DNA of 64,000 nucleotides. It comes from an uncultured Porphyromonadaceae bacterium. GTDB taxonomy: Bacteria > Bacteroidota > Bacteroidia > Bacteroidales > Muribaculaceae. The stretch spans positions 1 through 64,000 of the forward strand of contig CAMHQD010000006.1 in the NCBI GenBank assembly GCA_946187345.1, in the 5' to 3' direction. The notes below the pieces were generated by a model. That model was given only the letters and a program-made list of their open reading frames with translations. It was not told the DNA's origin and did no database searches. Each line of letters begins with the position of its first letter. Within the stretch, counting starts at the first letter, position 1. The translations under genes were made by a program, and so were the position numbers. Positions 1 through 8,501 of the stretch are shown here, in pieces.

Positions 1-264
1 CACAACCTTAAATATTGTAGTTCAATATAATAATGAAGTTATTCACAACCTGTGAACAACTTGCAAAGTTAATAATTTTTTGTCGGATTTTTGTCATTTC
101 GTTGTTGAAAACCCTGCAAAAATCTTCTTAAAAAAAATTAATAACTTTATTTGGACTTTTCAGGCCGGTTTTTATATATGTTTACGGCTGAATTTTCCAA
201 AAAAAGTTATTGATTTCTTTTCACATAATATTCACACGTTTTTCACAGGTTTTTCACAACCGCG
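1..264. other. AT-rich gene-free region with DnaA-box-like repeats (candidate oriC or operator)
   Basis: No convincing gene lies here; the 83-aa ORF in the track has no recognisable features. TTATTCACA at 39-47 matches the DnaA box consensus TTATNCACA and faces an inverted partner (TGTGAACAA, 51-59) across a short spacer, giving arms GTTATTCACA and TGTGAACAAC. On the other side of an AT-rich stretch, four box-like words ending in TTCACA begin at 217, 228, 239 and 250, exactly 11 bp apart (CTTTTCACA, ATATTCACA and TTTTTCACA twice). An AT-rich core flanked by box clusters is how bacterial origins look, but the left flank and GC skew are unknown, so origin function is inference. Confidence 0.5.
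64..71 (-). promoter_or_regulatory. TAACTTTG -7 box reading out of the window
   Basis: On the minus strand this reads TAACTTTG, a match to the TAnnTTTG box, pointing toward position 1. The TTGTTCACA/TTATTCACA inverted pair lies immediately downstream, where an operator overlapping the transcript start would sit. The gene served is outside the window. Confidence 0.4.
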
Positions 265-1467
265 TTACAAGGCGAGAGGCAATTCAATGGCAAATGTTGT
301 TCCGCGTCCAATCTCACTGTCTTTGACGTAGATGCGGCCGGCATGGTATTCCTCGATGATGCGTTTTACGAGAGTCAGTCCAAGACCCCAGCCACGTTTT
401 TTGGTTGTGAAACCTGGGGTGAAAACGTTCTTGAAGTTCTTGCGCGCGATACCTTTGCCGCTATCCTTGACGAGAATGATGGCTTGTGTGGTGGTTATTG
501 AGACAGTTATGTCTAAGCGGCCCTCGCCGTCCATGGCGTCCACGGCGTTTTTCGTCAGGTTTTCCATTACCCATTCAAATAATGACTGGCAGAGCATCAC
601 TGTGGATGTGGCCGTCTGGTCATCGGCATGAATGGTAAGTGTCACACGTTTAGGGATGCGCGCGCGCATATAACCGAGGGCTTGCTCTACTGCGGGGCCG
701 ATGGGAACCAGTTCCTTGTCGGGCATGCTGCCGATTTTTGAGAAGCGGTCGGCAATGGTCGACAGGCGTTGCACGTCTTTATCCATGTCTGCAACTATCT
801 CATGGTCTACTCCCATTGTGTCTAACATTTGAACCCAGGCCATCAGCGACGAGATCGGTGTGCCCAACTGGTGGGCGGTCTCCTTGCTCAATCCCACCCA
901 CACTTTGTTTTGTTCTGCCCGCTTGACACTCATCAGGGCAGTGTAGGCGATAGCTATAAAGATAAGCACTACCGCGAGTTGCACATATGGGAAATATGCG
1001 AGGCGAGTGAGTAGTGTTGAGTCCTCATAATAGATGTGCTGGGTGGTTTGTTCGTCAATGACAATATCAATTTTATTGCGCGAATTTTGCAATTTGGCCA
1101 ATTTGTTTTTGAGAAAATCAAGGTTGGCCTCGCTCAATTCCAGCGGATTGAGGCTATCAACAGGTTCCGGCAGCCTGAAGTTGCGTTGCAGCAGAATTTG
1201 TCCGTCCCCGTCAACGAGCAGCACAGGAATATTGTGGTTGCTTTCGATTATTGACAGAAGGAAGTCGACATCACCCTCACCGGTAGGTGAGGCGAGTTCC
1301 TTGGTCGCGTCGGCCCAAATCTCCATGCGCAGTCGCTCCTGCTCGGCAAGGTCACGTGCCAAATTGTTGCTGATGATGAGAAATACTGCCACGAGCACTA
1401 ACGAGATGGCTACAAAGGCCACCTTGTAGATGCGTCGCGAGTCATATATGTCGCGCAAGTTTGCCAT
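265..1467 (-). CDS. membrane sensor histidine kinase
   Basis: A 400-aa two-component kinase. One membrane helix lies at about residues 15-36 and another at about 161-181, bracketing a 120-residue periplasmic sensor region with no recognisable fold. The H-box follows directly (ETAHQLGTPISSL, phospho-acceptor His near 199) without an obvious HAMP domain. The ATPase domain shows N box (ENLTKNAVDAM), G1 (DSGKGIA), F box (FTPGFTTKK) and G2 (GWGLGLTL). No response regulator is adjacent; the next gene upstream is an unrelated HAD phosphatase, so its partner is probably elsewhere. The ATG is preceded by a TGACTGA leader word also seen before several other starts here. The signal sensed is unknown. 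Confidence 0.9.
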   Translation of the reverse strand: MANLRDIYDSRRIYKVAFVAISLVLVAVFLIISNNLARDLAEQERLRMEIWADATKELASPTGEGDVDFLLSIIESNHNIPVLLVDGDGQILLQRNFRLPEPVDSLNPLELSEANLDFLKNKLAKLQNSRNKIDIVIDEQTTQHIYYEDSTLLTRLAYFPYVQLAVVLIFIAIAYTALMSVKRAEQNKVWVGLSKETAHQLGTPISSLMAWVQMLDTMGVDHEIVADMDKDVQRLSTIADRFSKIGSMPDKELVPIGPAVEQALGYMRARIPKRVTLTIHADDQTATSTVMLCQSLFEWVMENLTKNAVDAMDGEGRLDITVSITTTQAIILVKDSGKGIARKNFKNVFTPGFTTKKRGWGLGLTLVKRIIEEYHAGRIYVKDSEIGRGTTFAIELPLAL

Positions 1468-1508
1468 CCTTGTCAGTCACTGATATCTAAATTTTATTAA
1501 TCCGTAGA

Positions 1509-2363
1509 TTATATGGAAGATTGTCTGACATCATCGGCAATCCAGCGGGCCACGCTATGTGTCGTGTTGGCTTCAATGACATGGTTAGCGATGGCTTTCA
1601 CCTCGTCAAACGCGTTGGCCGGAGCTACACTCACCGTCGCCGCCCGCATCATGGCTATGTCGTTGCGGTTGTCGCCAAACACCACGATGCGGTCTGCGTC
1701 AACGCGCCGTGCCATCTCGATGATGGCGCTGGCCTTGGTGCAGCCGGTGGCGGATATTTCGAAGTAGCCGTTGTCAGGCTCAACAGGATCATGATAGAGC
1801 ATCATCTGGCAATCGATACCTTCATCGGCGATGTTGTCGCGGATAACACGCAGGTTTTCATAACGGTTCATTGAGAAGATGAATAGCGCGTCGTCGGCAA
1901 TGTCGAGATAATGTGGCTCATCAAGGTGAAAACTCTTGAATTGAAGTCCGGTGCGCTGGGCGACAAATGTGCTCTCTTGCCGGCTCATCGGGCCGTAATG
2001 CCAGGTGTGCAACCAGTTACCGCGGCGGCGATAGATAAATGGCCGCACATCGTGACGGCGCATCACCTCATCGATGGCGGTCACCACATCGGGTGAGATG
2101 ACGTTGGTATGGACATAGTCACATTTGACGGGGTCCCACCACGCCGCGCCGCCAATGACGATAAACGGCATTGTGGCTGCGGGCAGCCGGCGCATGATGG
2201 GCATTACAGTGGCCGGAGTGCGTGCCGTGGCGATGGTGAATACCGCGCCGTGGTGACGGATGGCATCATCAAGCAGACGCGCACTCTCGTCGCTAATCAT
2301 CGAGGTGTCGTCAAGCAGTGTGCCGTCAAGATCACTTATGTATAGCGTCCGGGGCTTATCCAT
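1509..2363 (-). CDS. Cof-type HAD-family phosphatase
   Basis: A 284-aa cytoplasmic hydrolase of the haloacid dehalogenase superfamily. Motif I is DLDGTLLD at about residues 10-17, with the nucleophile and acid/base aspartates. Motif IV GDNRND is near residue 230 and supplies Mg-binding acids. The long segment between motifs II and III is the C2-type cap of the Cof/YidA group, which dephosphorylates sugar phosphates, flavin or nucleotide phosphates; the exact substrate cannot be read from sequence. It has its own promoter with a short leader hairpin and is probably transcribed separately from the helicase upstream. Confidence 0.88.
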   Translation of the reverse strand: MDKPRTLYISDLDGTLLDDTSMISDESARLLDDAIRHHGAVFTIATARTPATVMPIMRRLPAATMPFIVIGGAAWWDPVKCDYVHTNVISPDVVTAIDEVMRRHDVRPFIYRRRGNWLHTWHYGPMSRQESTFVAQRTGLQFKSFHLDEPHYLDIADDALFIFSMNRYENLRVIRDNIADEGIDCQMMLYHDPVEPDNGYFEISATGCTKASAIIEMARRVDADRIVVFGDNRNDIAMMRAATVSVAPANAFDEVKAIANHVIEANTTHSVARWIADDVRQSSI

Positions 2364-2372
2364 ATCAATACA

Positions 2373-2402
2373 GGTCGCAAATGATTCGCGACCGCAAAAT
2401 TA
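2373..2402 (-). promoter_or_regulatory. promoter box plus leader hairpin for the HAD gene
   Basis: The minus strand carries TAATTTTG (2395-2402), followed at once by a hairpin with 8-bp arms GGTCGCGA and TTGCGACC (one G-U pair, 5-nt loop) that ends about 9 nt before the ATG at 2363. The hairpin sits in the untranslated leader, a placement seen repeatedly in this window. Confidence 0.6.
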
Positions 2403-2489
2403 CTCAATAATTGACAATTAAGAAAGACAATAGTTATGTAATTTTATAAAAAAAGAATCTGGATTATCGAATTTGCGGTAGCGCACACC

Positions 2490-4400
2490 TTAATTTGATG
2501 TGCCGGTGATGTACTCGTGAAGGTCACGGTAGAATGGGTGCCGCGTCAGTGTGTCGCTGTCGCCGATGATGATAAGTTTGCTGCGGGCACGAGTGATGGC
2601 GACGTTCATGCGGCGCAGGTCGCGCAGGAAACCGATGTCGCCATGCTCGTTGCTTCGTACCATACTGATGATGATCACATCGCGCTCTTGTCCTTGAAAA
2701 CCGTCAACGGTGGCCACCGTGATAGCGCGTCGTAGCGGCTTGAGCGTCTTGCTGAGTTTGACCAGATGACGCAGGTGGTGCACTTGGGCGCGGTAGGGCG
2801 AGATGATGCCGATGTCGATGCCTTCATCGCGCAGCCGCGCGGCGCCAATGCGTTCAACATAACGCTCTGTCACCTCGATGGTGAGTTGAGCCTCGGCCTC
2901 GTTGTACCGGCCCACACCTCCGCGGCCGGTCTGCTCGCCTGTCTCCCGTTCGGAGCCTTGCTCCCCCTCTTTTGGGAGGTGGTTGGTGGAAGGACTGTTT
3001 GGACTAACCCACTCGACTGGGTTGTCGAGGTCAAGGATGGACCTGTCGCGCACACTCGGGTCGCTCTGAACCCGGTCGTGATAAAACCAATGGTTGCTGA
3101 AGGCGAGAATGCGCTCATTCATCCGATACTGCACGCCCAGCATTGTCACCGCCGTCGGGCACGTCTGCACGATACGTTCCATCAGTGTTACCCCCAGTCC
3201 GCCCTTGAGTGCGGTAAGGGTTTTGACAGTGGGAGGCAACTGGCAGTGGTCGCCGGCAAAGATGACGCGGTGTGCCCTTGCGATGGCAATCCAGCAGGCT
3301 GCCTCAAGGGCTTGGGCGGCCTCGTCGATGAATAGCGTGCCGAAGCGCGTGCCCTCCAGCACGCGGTTGGCACTGCCGGCGAGGGTGCAGGCTATCACGC
3401 GGGCGTTATTGAACACGTTGTCGTGGATGCGCACCTCAAGTTCGGTGATGCGGCTTGAGAGGCGGTCAATCTTCTGATGGGCAGCCTCTGTTTTGTGCCG
3501 CGCGCCGCGCAACTGCCGCAACGCTTGCCGCATGGCCCATAATTGGGGGTAGTCAGGGTGGGCCTCATATTGCCGCTCATAGGTCAAGCCGAGCATCCGG
3601 TCGGTAACGCGCGAGGGATTACCCACGCGCAGCACGGCGATACCGCGGTCGGCGAGTTGCTCGGCAATCCAGTCGACGGCCATATTACTCTGGGCACACA
3701 CGAGCACCTGATTCTCGCGACGCAGTGTCTCGCCGATGGCCTCCACAAGTGTGGTGGTCTTGCCTGTGCCCGGTGGCCCGTGCACAACGGCAACGTCCTT
3801 GGCGCGCATCACCATTTTCACGGCTTGCTGTTGGGTGGCGTTCAGCCACGGCAGCGACGGGCCGCCAAAGGTGAACCACTCAGGCTCACGGCGGCCGTAG
3901 AAGGTGTTGCGCAACTGCGCCAAACGGCTGTCGGCAGGGGCTCGCATCACGCGGTCCAGCGCGCCGAGCATCAGCCGGTAGGTTGTCTCGTCAAACGATA
4001 ACTGCACGCCCACCCGGTCGGCGCGGCGCAGGCGACCTGCGGCTGCCTCGTCTGGCACCGCAATCAACATGCGGTCGCCGTCCACAAGACTCACTGTGGC
4101 CGTGAAGTCGAGGTAACGGATGTCATCAAGGCCGGTAATCTCAAAGAACATCACCGCCTTGCCTGGCTCGAAGCCGTGGTCCACATCGCCAAGCGACGCG
4201 TCGCGCCTGACCTCCACAGTCAGTTGGTTGAGCGAGTTATAACGCTGGGCTCCGATGGCGACCGGCCACCAGCACTCGCCGCGGCGAGTCTTGCGGTCGA
4301 CACCGTCCACCTGCGATAGCCGCCGCAGTTCATCACGCTCATGGTCACGCTCCATCTCGATGAGATGCCGTTGACGCATCAGTTCCGTTATCGGTAGCAT
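2490..4400 (-). CDS. SF1B (UPF1/DNA2-like) AAA helicase
   Basis: A 636-aa helicase-type ATPase. An N-terminal beta-rich region (about 1-170) precedes the Q-motif and Walker A (GPPGTGKT, about 208-215). The Walker B region reads LFIDEAAQA near 360, followed by GDHCQLPPT (motif III) and a RecA2 domain with VDGFQGQERDVIIIS and NVAITRARSKL, the motifs V and VI typical of UPF1/DNA2/NAM7 proteins. It probably unwinds or remodels RNA or DNA; no nuclease domain is visible. A Gln/Gly/Thr-rich insert near 460-490 (for example GEQGSERETGEQ) looks disordered. No promoter box was found; a perfect terminator-like palindrome separates it from the gene downstream. Confidence 0.88.
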   Translation of the reverse strand: MLPITELMRQRHLIEMERDHERDELRRLSQVDGVDRKTRRGECWWPVAIGAQRYNSLNQLTVEVRRDASLGDVDHGFEPGKAVMFFEITGLDDIRYLDFTATVSLVDGDRMLIAVPDEAAAGRLRRADRVGVQLSFDETTYRLMLGALDRVMRAPADSRLAQLRNTFYGRREPEWFTFGGPSLPWLNATQQQAVKMVMRAKDVAVVHGPPGTGKTTTLVEAIGETLRRENQVLVCAQSNMAVDWIAEQLADRGIAVLRVGNPSRVTDRMLGLTYERQYEAHPDYPQLWAMRQALRQLRGARHKTEAAHQKIDRLSSRITELEVRIHDNVFNNARVIACTLAGSANRVLEGTRFGTLFIDEAAQALEAACWIAIARAHRVIFAGDHCQLPPTVKTLTALKGGLGVTLMERIVQTCPTAVTMLGVQYRMNERILAFSNHWFYHDRVQSDPSVRDRSILDLDNPVEWVSPNSPSTNHLPKEGEQGSERETGEQTGRGGVGRYNEAEAQLTIEVTERYVERIGAARLRDEGIDIGIISPYRAQVHHLRHLVKLSKTLKPLRRAITVATVDGFQGQERDVIIISMVRSNEHGDIGFLRDLRRMNVAITRARSKLIIIGDSDTLTRHPFYRDLHEYITGTSN

Positions 4401-4420
4401 TAATTGTAGTGTAATAAATG

Positions 4421-4460
4421 AGCTCTAAGAAATCTTAGAATTCTGAGATTTCTTAGAGCT
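4421..4460. terminator. 40-bp near-perfect palindrome
   Basis: Two 20-nt arms, AGCTCTAAGAAATCTTAGAA and its complement, differ at one position and meet without a spacer. It lies between the helicase start and the end of the TonB/TPR gene, both on the minus strand, so it is best placed to terminate transcripts of the latter. No long U-tract follows. Confidence 0.55.
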
Positions 4461-4490
4461 TTTAGTGTACTCAGATTATAACACGTGTGG

Positions 4491-5432
4491 TCACTCGGGG
4501 AGGATAAAGTCAACCGGTACCTGGACGGTAGCGCTGACCGGCTCGCCGTCGATGCTGGCGGGGTTGAACGGTGGCAGAGCCTTGACCACGCGCAACGCCT
4601 CGGCATCCTGCTCGCGCGACAAGCCCGGTGAGGCGATAGTGGCCTCTGTGACACGGCCGTCAGTGCCAAGTTTGGCGGCGACAATGACGCGGCATGCCTG
4701 ACGGGATTTCAACGCGTCTTTGGGCCATTTTAACCGTTGCTGAACCTCGGCTTTGAGGGCCTTGTTGCCGCCCGGGAACGTGGCGTAGACAACTTGTGCC
4801 GGCTTGACCTCACTCTCGTCGTTGCCGTGAGCCAACTCGATGAGTTCATCGTCGCGCCACTCGCGGGTGCCTGACAGCGTGCCGAGGTCGCTAAGCAGCG
4901 AGGAGCAATAGTCGCGGCGCACGGCGTTGTCATCTCGTGCGATGATGTCGCGCAGCAGCGCGCGGCCTTGCTCATAGCAACCCAGGCTGATGAGCGTTGT
5001 GGCGCGCTCCTCGGCCAAATCCATGTTGTCGGGCAGTGCCTCGGCCATCAGGTCGAGCACTCGCATCGCCTTGATGGTGTCGCCCTGTTGCTTGAATGCC
5101 AACTGGCACTCGTAGCCAATCCACGCGAGCGTCTTGGCGCCGTCGGCATCCATATTCTCGAAATTGTCGCCCAGTTGGGGTCCCAGTTTCTCCATGGCTT
5201 TCTTTAGCCAGTCGAGGCCGGTGGCGGCATCGCCGCGGCGGGTGGCCGTCGCGCCGAGGTAGCCCAGGGTCTGCACGTCATCGTTGCCGGCCTTGTGTAG
5301 CGTGGTGAACAGGCGGTAGGCGTTGTCATATTCACCGGCGCGGTAGGCCTCAATCGCGGTGTCGTAGTCGTCGGCCGCCACGGCGGTCATCGCCGTGATG
5401 GCCATCAGAGCGAGAGCGATAATTTTTTTCAT
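4491..5432 (-). CDS. secreted TPR protein with C-terminal TonB domain
   Basis: The ATG at 5432 gives 313 aa starting MKKIIALALMAITAMTAVAA, a clear signal peptide; the longer track ORF reads through the leader hairpin. Residues about 22-190 are tetratricopeptide-like helical repeats (YDTAIEAYRAGEYDNAYRLF and similar). The last 90 residues are a TonB C-terminal-type domain (RVTEATIASPGLSREQD, FNPASIDGEPV). This architecture, a periplasmic TonB-like domain without the usual N-terminal membrane anchor, is common in Bacteroidota; it may work in the envelope but probably not as a classical energy-transducing TonB. It follows rubrerythrin on the same strand, with a hairpin and a leader between them. 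Confidence 0.82.
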   Translation of the reverse strand: MKKIIALALMAITAMTAVAADDYDTAIEAYRAGEYDNAYRLFTTLHKAGNDDVQTLGYLGATATRRGDAATGLDWLKKAMEKLGPQLGDNFENMDADGAKTLAWIGYECQLAFKQQGDTIKAMRVLDLMAEALPDNMDLAEERATTLISLGCYEQGRALLRDIIARDDNAVRRDYCSSLLSDLGTLSGTREWRDDELIELAHGNDESEVKPAQVVYATFPGGNKALKAEVQQRLKWPKDALKSRQACRVIVAAKLGTDGRVTEATIASPGLSREQDAEALRVVKALPPFNPASIDGEPVSATVQVPVDFILPE

Positions 5433-5443
5433 AGCGGTGGGGA

Positions 5444-5458
5444 CGAGACTTCGTCTCG
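5444..5458 (-). promoter_or_regulatory. leader mini-hairpin before the TonB/TPR gene
   Basis: A perfect hairpin, CGAGAC-GAA-GTCTCG on the minus strand, ends 11 nt before the ATG at 5432. It is one of the perfect short-loop hairpins found ahead of unrelated genes in this window. Confidence 0.5.
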
Positions 5459-5501
5459 CATTACAAAACCAATTACCAATTCTTTTTCTCGGGTTATTCA
5501 A

Positions 5502-5521
5502 CCCCCTCCTTAAGGAGGGGG
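5502..5521. terminator. hairpin CCCCCTCC-TTAA-GGAGGGGG
   Basis: An 8-bp GC-rich stem with a TTAA centre lies just downstream of the rubrerythrin stop on the minus strand. It may terminate or stabilise that transcript; there is no U-tract, so termination is inferred from position. Confidence 0.45.
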
Positions 5522-5533
5522 AAGGGGGAGGCT

Positions 5534-6076
5534 TCAATAATTCTCGGCCTTGAGTTCAAAATAAGCGCGGGCGTGCTTGCACACGGGGCACTCCTCCGGG
5601 GCTTGCTTGCCCACGACGATGTGGCCGCAGTTGCGGCACTGCCACACGGCGTCGCCGTCGCGCGAGAACACCAGTCCCTGCTCCACGTTGTCAAGCAGGC
5701 GGCGGTAGCGCTCCTCATGGGCGCGCTCGATGGCTGCAACACCGTCCATCACCTCGGCAATCTCGTCGAAGCCCTCCTCGCGGGCCTCGCGGGCCATGCG
5801 CACGTACATATCGGTCCACTCGTGGTTCTCACCCTCGGCGGCGGCGCGCAGGTTGTCGGCGGTGGGCTTGATGGCGCCGCCCTCGAGCAACTTGAACCAC
5901 AGTTCGGCGTGCTCCTTCTCCTGGGCCGCTGTCAACTCAAAGATGGCCGCAATCTGCTGGTAGCCGTCTTTCTTGGCCTTGTTGGCAAAATAAGTGTACT
6001 TGTTGCGAGCCATCGACTCGCCGGCGAATGCCTCAAGCAGGTTCTGCTCGGTCTTTGTTCCTTTTAATGATTTCAT
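5534..6076 (-). CDS. rubrerythrin (diiron peroxidase)
   Basis: A 180-aa cytoplasmic protein that reduces hydrogen peroxide in anaerobes. The N-terminal ferritin-like domain has the diiron ligands in EAFAGESMARNKY and EKEHAELW, with a second pair in the EEGFDEIAEVMDGVAAIERAHEERY helix region. The C-terminal rubredoxin-like domain has two Cys pairs (CRNCGH and CPVCKHA, about 143-167) that bind one iron. This is the classical order, diiron first and rubredoxin second, and the opposite of the gene at 45738. No promoter box was recognised; the composite repeat at 6091-6236 fills the upstream gap. Confidence 0.95.
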   Translation of the reverse strand: MKSLKGTKTEQNLLEAFAGESMARNKYTYFANKAKKDGYQQIAAIFELTAAQEKEHAELWFKLLEGGAIKPTADNLRAAAEGENHEWTDMYVRMAREAREEGFDEIAEVMDGVAAIERAHEERYRRLLDNVEQGLVFSRDGDAVWQCRNCGHIVVGKQAPEECPVCKHARAYFELKAENY

Positions 6077-6090
6077 AGTTTTTTTTGTTA

Positions 6091-6236
6091 AGGGGTTGAG
6101 GGCTTGAGGGGTTGAGCCTCGCGCTGGCGCGCTCGGGGATATTTGTAGGGCCTCGCCTTGGCGTGGCCGCTATATCGGCAATTCATTTATTCCCATTTGC
6201 GGCAGCAAATGGCTCAACCTCTCAACCCCTCAACCA
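6091..6236. repeat. composite hairpin repeat, copy 1
   Basis: The outer arms are GGTTGAG-type tandem repeats (6094-6116) facing CTCAACC-type repeats (6213-6235). Inside are an inner hairpin CCATTTGC-GGCA-GCAAATGG (6193-6212), a CGCGC-TG-GCGCG hairpin near 6120-6135, and a central GGCC-T-CGCC-TT-GGCG-T-GGCC hairpin. Copies at 27461 and 36398 have the same parts in the opposite order, so this copy is inverted relative to them. It fills the gap between the Na/Pi transporter end and the rubrerythrin start. Confidence 0.75.
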
Positions 6237-6245
6237 GTGAACGAA

Positions 6246-8051
6246 TTATTTGATTTTCTCGGGATTGAGTTCGGGCAAGAGCACTCCGGCGTCCTCCTCG
6301 GTGTTGCGCTTGAGCAGTTCCTCCACGCTGTCCACCACATTGACGATATAGTCGGCGAGTTTCTCGGCCTCGCAGATGATGTCCATATAGAGGATACCAG
6401 CCTCGTAGGGGTACTTCTTGTTGTTGATGTTCTCGACGTTGGCACTGCGGCAGTGGTTGCGGAACTCGTTGATTTCGCGCTCCTTCTCATAACTGCGGCG
6501 CAGGTCGTCGAAGTTGGCCCCGTCCACATCGACCAGAATACCCATCATGTTGGTCATCGCCTGGGATACATACTTGAGCATGAGGTCGATGTTCTTGTAG
6601 TTATACTCCACAAAGTGGGCGTCGCTCTGCATCTTGCGCACAAACGTCTTGGCGATATTGTTGCAACTGTCGGCAATCGACTCGAGTTCACTGACGATGT
6701 TGAGCAGCGTGGCGATACGCATCTTGGAGGCGTGACTCAGGCGGCCGTCCATCACCTGGTTGAGATAGTTGGCGATCTCAATCTCCATGCGGTCGCTGAT
6801 GTCCTCATATTTATAGATGCGCTCCAATAGTTCGTCAAATTCTTTGGTGCCTAACTTGGTGTGCACCAGTGTCTTGACCATACCGAACATGCGCTCCACC
6901 CTCTGGGCCATCACCACGGTCTCACGTTGTGCCTGCAGGATATTGAGTTCGGCGGCACCCACCAGGCCGGCGCTGATATACTTGAGTTGCGACTCGCTGT
7001 CCTCGGCCGGCTTGGTCTTGATAAAGTAGTCGACAATCTTCACCATCAGTCCGGTGAAGCCCAGCAGCAGCAACAGGTTGCACGTGTTGTACATGGTGTG
7101 GTAGACGGTTAGGCCCCACGATGTGGCTGCGCGCATCGATGCCAACTGTGCGTCGGTTGCCGCGTCGGCGCTGGCGTAGAGGGCCGTCGGGTCGCCAAAG
7201 CCAAGTGCATCGGTCACGTTGGCCGCCAACTTGACAAAGAGGAAGAACACCGGTACCATCCACACCGTGCCAATCAGGTTAAACAGCAAGTGGACGCCCG
7301 CCGCTTTCTTGGCGTTGGCGTTGCCGCCCAACGAGGCGAGCAGCGGCGTGACGGTAGTGCCCACGTTGCTGCCCAGCACGATGGCACACGCCATGTCAAA
7401 CGGTATCCAGCCCTTGGTGCTCATGATGAGCACAATGGCTATCGTGGCGGCACTCGACTGGATGACCATCGTCACAACCATACCCACAAGGAAGAAGAGG
7501 AGCACAGACAAGTAGCCCATCTCGGTGTAGTTCTTCAACGCGGCAAAGAGTTCCGGCGACTTGCTCAGGTCGGGCACATTGTCCTGAATGAATTCCAGAC
7601 CATAGAAAAGGAAGACAAAACCGATGATGAACTCGCTGATTGACTTCCACTTGCTTTTCTTGGTGAACATCAGCGGCACCGCGATGGCAAGCAGCGGCAG
7701 CAGGTATTTTGTCAGGCTCACAGAGAAGCCGAAGAATGTCACCACCCATGTGGTGAATGTCGAGCCCACATTGGCGCCCATAATCACGGCCACACTCTGC
7801 TGGAGTGTCATCAGGCCAGCGTTGACAAAACTCACCACCATCACCGTCGAGGCACTCGAACTCTGGATTAACGCGGTGATTGTCACACCGGTGAGCATAC
7901 CCACCCACTTGTTGCGTGTCATGGCCGACAGGATGTCGCGCAACTTGCCGCCGGCGGCCTTCTGCAAGCCCTCGCTCATCACCTTCATGCCATAAAGGAA
8001 CAGCCCCACGGCACCCAAAAGTGAGAGGAAGTTAAGGAACGAATAGTCCAT
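6246..8051 (-). CDS. Na/Pi cotransporter family protein with PhoU-like C-terminus
   Basis: A 601-aa inner-membrane protein. The N-terminal half (about 1-340) holds two inverted Na_Pi_cotrans repeats, each marked by a QSSSA-type signature (ALIQSSSAST near 62 and VIQSSAATIA near 200), with 8-10 membrane segments. The C-terminal part (about 360-590) is soluble, helical and PhoU-like, as in bacterial NptA/YjbB relatives. It should move phosphate with sodium, or export it, under control of its own regulatory domain. A -7 box at 8122-8129 suggests its own transcript. The neighbouring genes are unrelated to phosphate. Confidence 0.92.
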   Translation of the reverse strand: MDYSFLNFLSLLGAVGLFLYGMKVMSEGLQKAAGGKLRDILSAMTRNKWVGMLTGVTITALIQSSSASTVMVVSFVNAGLMTLQQSVAVIMGANVGSTFTTWVVTFFGFSVSLTKYLLPLLAIAVPLMFTKKSKWKSISEFIIGFVFLFYGLEFIQDNVPDLSKSPELFAALKNYTEMGYLSVLLFFLVGMVVTMVIQSSAATIAIVLIMSTKGWIPFDMACAIVLGSNVGTTVTPLLASLGGNANAKKAAGVHLLFNLIGTVWMVPVFFLFVKLAANVTDALGFGDPTALYASADAATDAQLASMRAATSWGLTVYHTMYNTCNLLLLLGFTGLMVKIVDYFIKTKPAEDSESQLKYISAGLVGAAELNILQAQRETVVMAQRVERMFGMVKTLVHTKLGTKEFDELLERIYKYEDISDRMEIEIANYLNQVMDGRLSHASKMRIATLLNIVSELESIADSCNNIAKTFVRKMQSDAHFVEYNYKNIDLMLKYVSQAMTNMMGILVDVDGANFDDLRRSYEKEREINEFRNHCRSANVENINNKKYPYEAGILYMDIICEAEKLADYIVNVVDSVEELLKRNTEEDAGVLLPELNPEKIK

Positions 8052-8121
8052 CTAATTGATTGTTAATGTGTTAATCTTTTATTGAGTAGCAACGGCAGGC
8101 TAATGCCCACTTTTGATGTTA

Positions 8122-8129
8122 CAAAGTTA
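8122..8129 (-). promoter_or_regulatory. TAACTTTG -7 box for the Na/Pi transporter
   Basis: The minus strand reads TAACTTTG about 70 nt before the ATG at 8051, with TTTG-type sequence just upstream. Confidence 0.55.
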
Positions 8130-8223
8130 ACACAAACCAACGGAACTGCAAAACCTTTTTCTCGTATTTTCATATTTATCACGTTAGTGGATATTTTATG
8201 GAAATTCGAGTTCAGGAATTTGA

Positions 8224-8501
8224 TTCGGCGATAAAATCGGGCGGTTTGTCTATTTTGGGTTGGACGGCACGCGGGAATTCGCTACCTTTGTGGTGACGAA
8301 AAATAATCACTTCCTTCATTATGTCACAATTCAAGATTATGCTTGCCTTGGCGCTGGCGCTGGCTACGACCGGCGCCGGCGCCAAGTCGTGGACCCTGCA
8401 ACAGTGCATCGACCACGCCAAGCAGCAGAACATCTCTATCAAGCAGCAGCGGGTGAGCGTGGCTCAGGCCGAACTTGACGTGAGTGACGCCAAGGCGGCG
8501 C
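8224..8501. repeat. tolC promoter and 5'-end segment, source copy of a duplication
   Basis: This 278-bp segment, from TTCGGCGATAAAA through the promoter into codon 60 of tolC, recurs nearly unchanged at 45174-45445. The copies are direct repeats about 37 kb apart. Identity ends abruptly after GCGGCGC inside the coding region. Confidence 0.9.
8283..8290 (+). promoter_or_regulatory. TACCTTTG -7 box for the efflux operon
   Basis: TACCTTTG lies 30 nt before the tolC ATG, with TTGG 19 nt upstream as a likely -33 element. The same promoter is duplicated at 45231. Confidence 0.7.
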
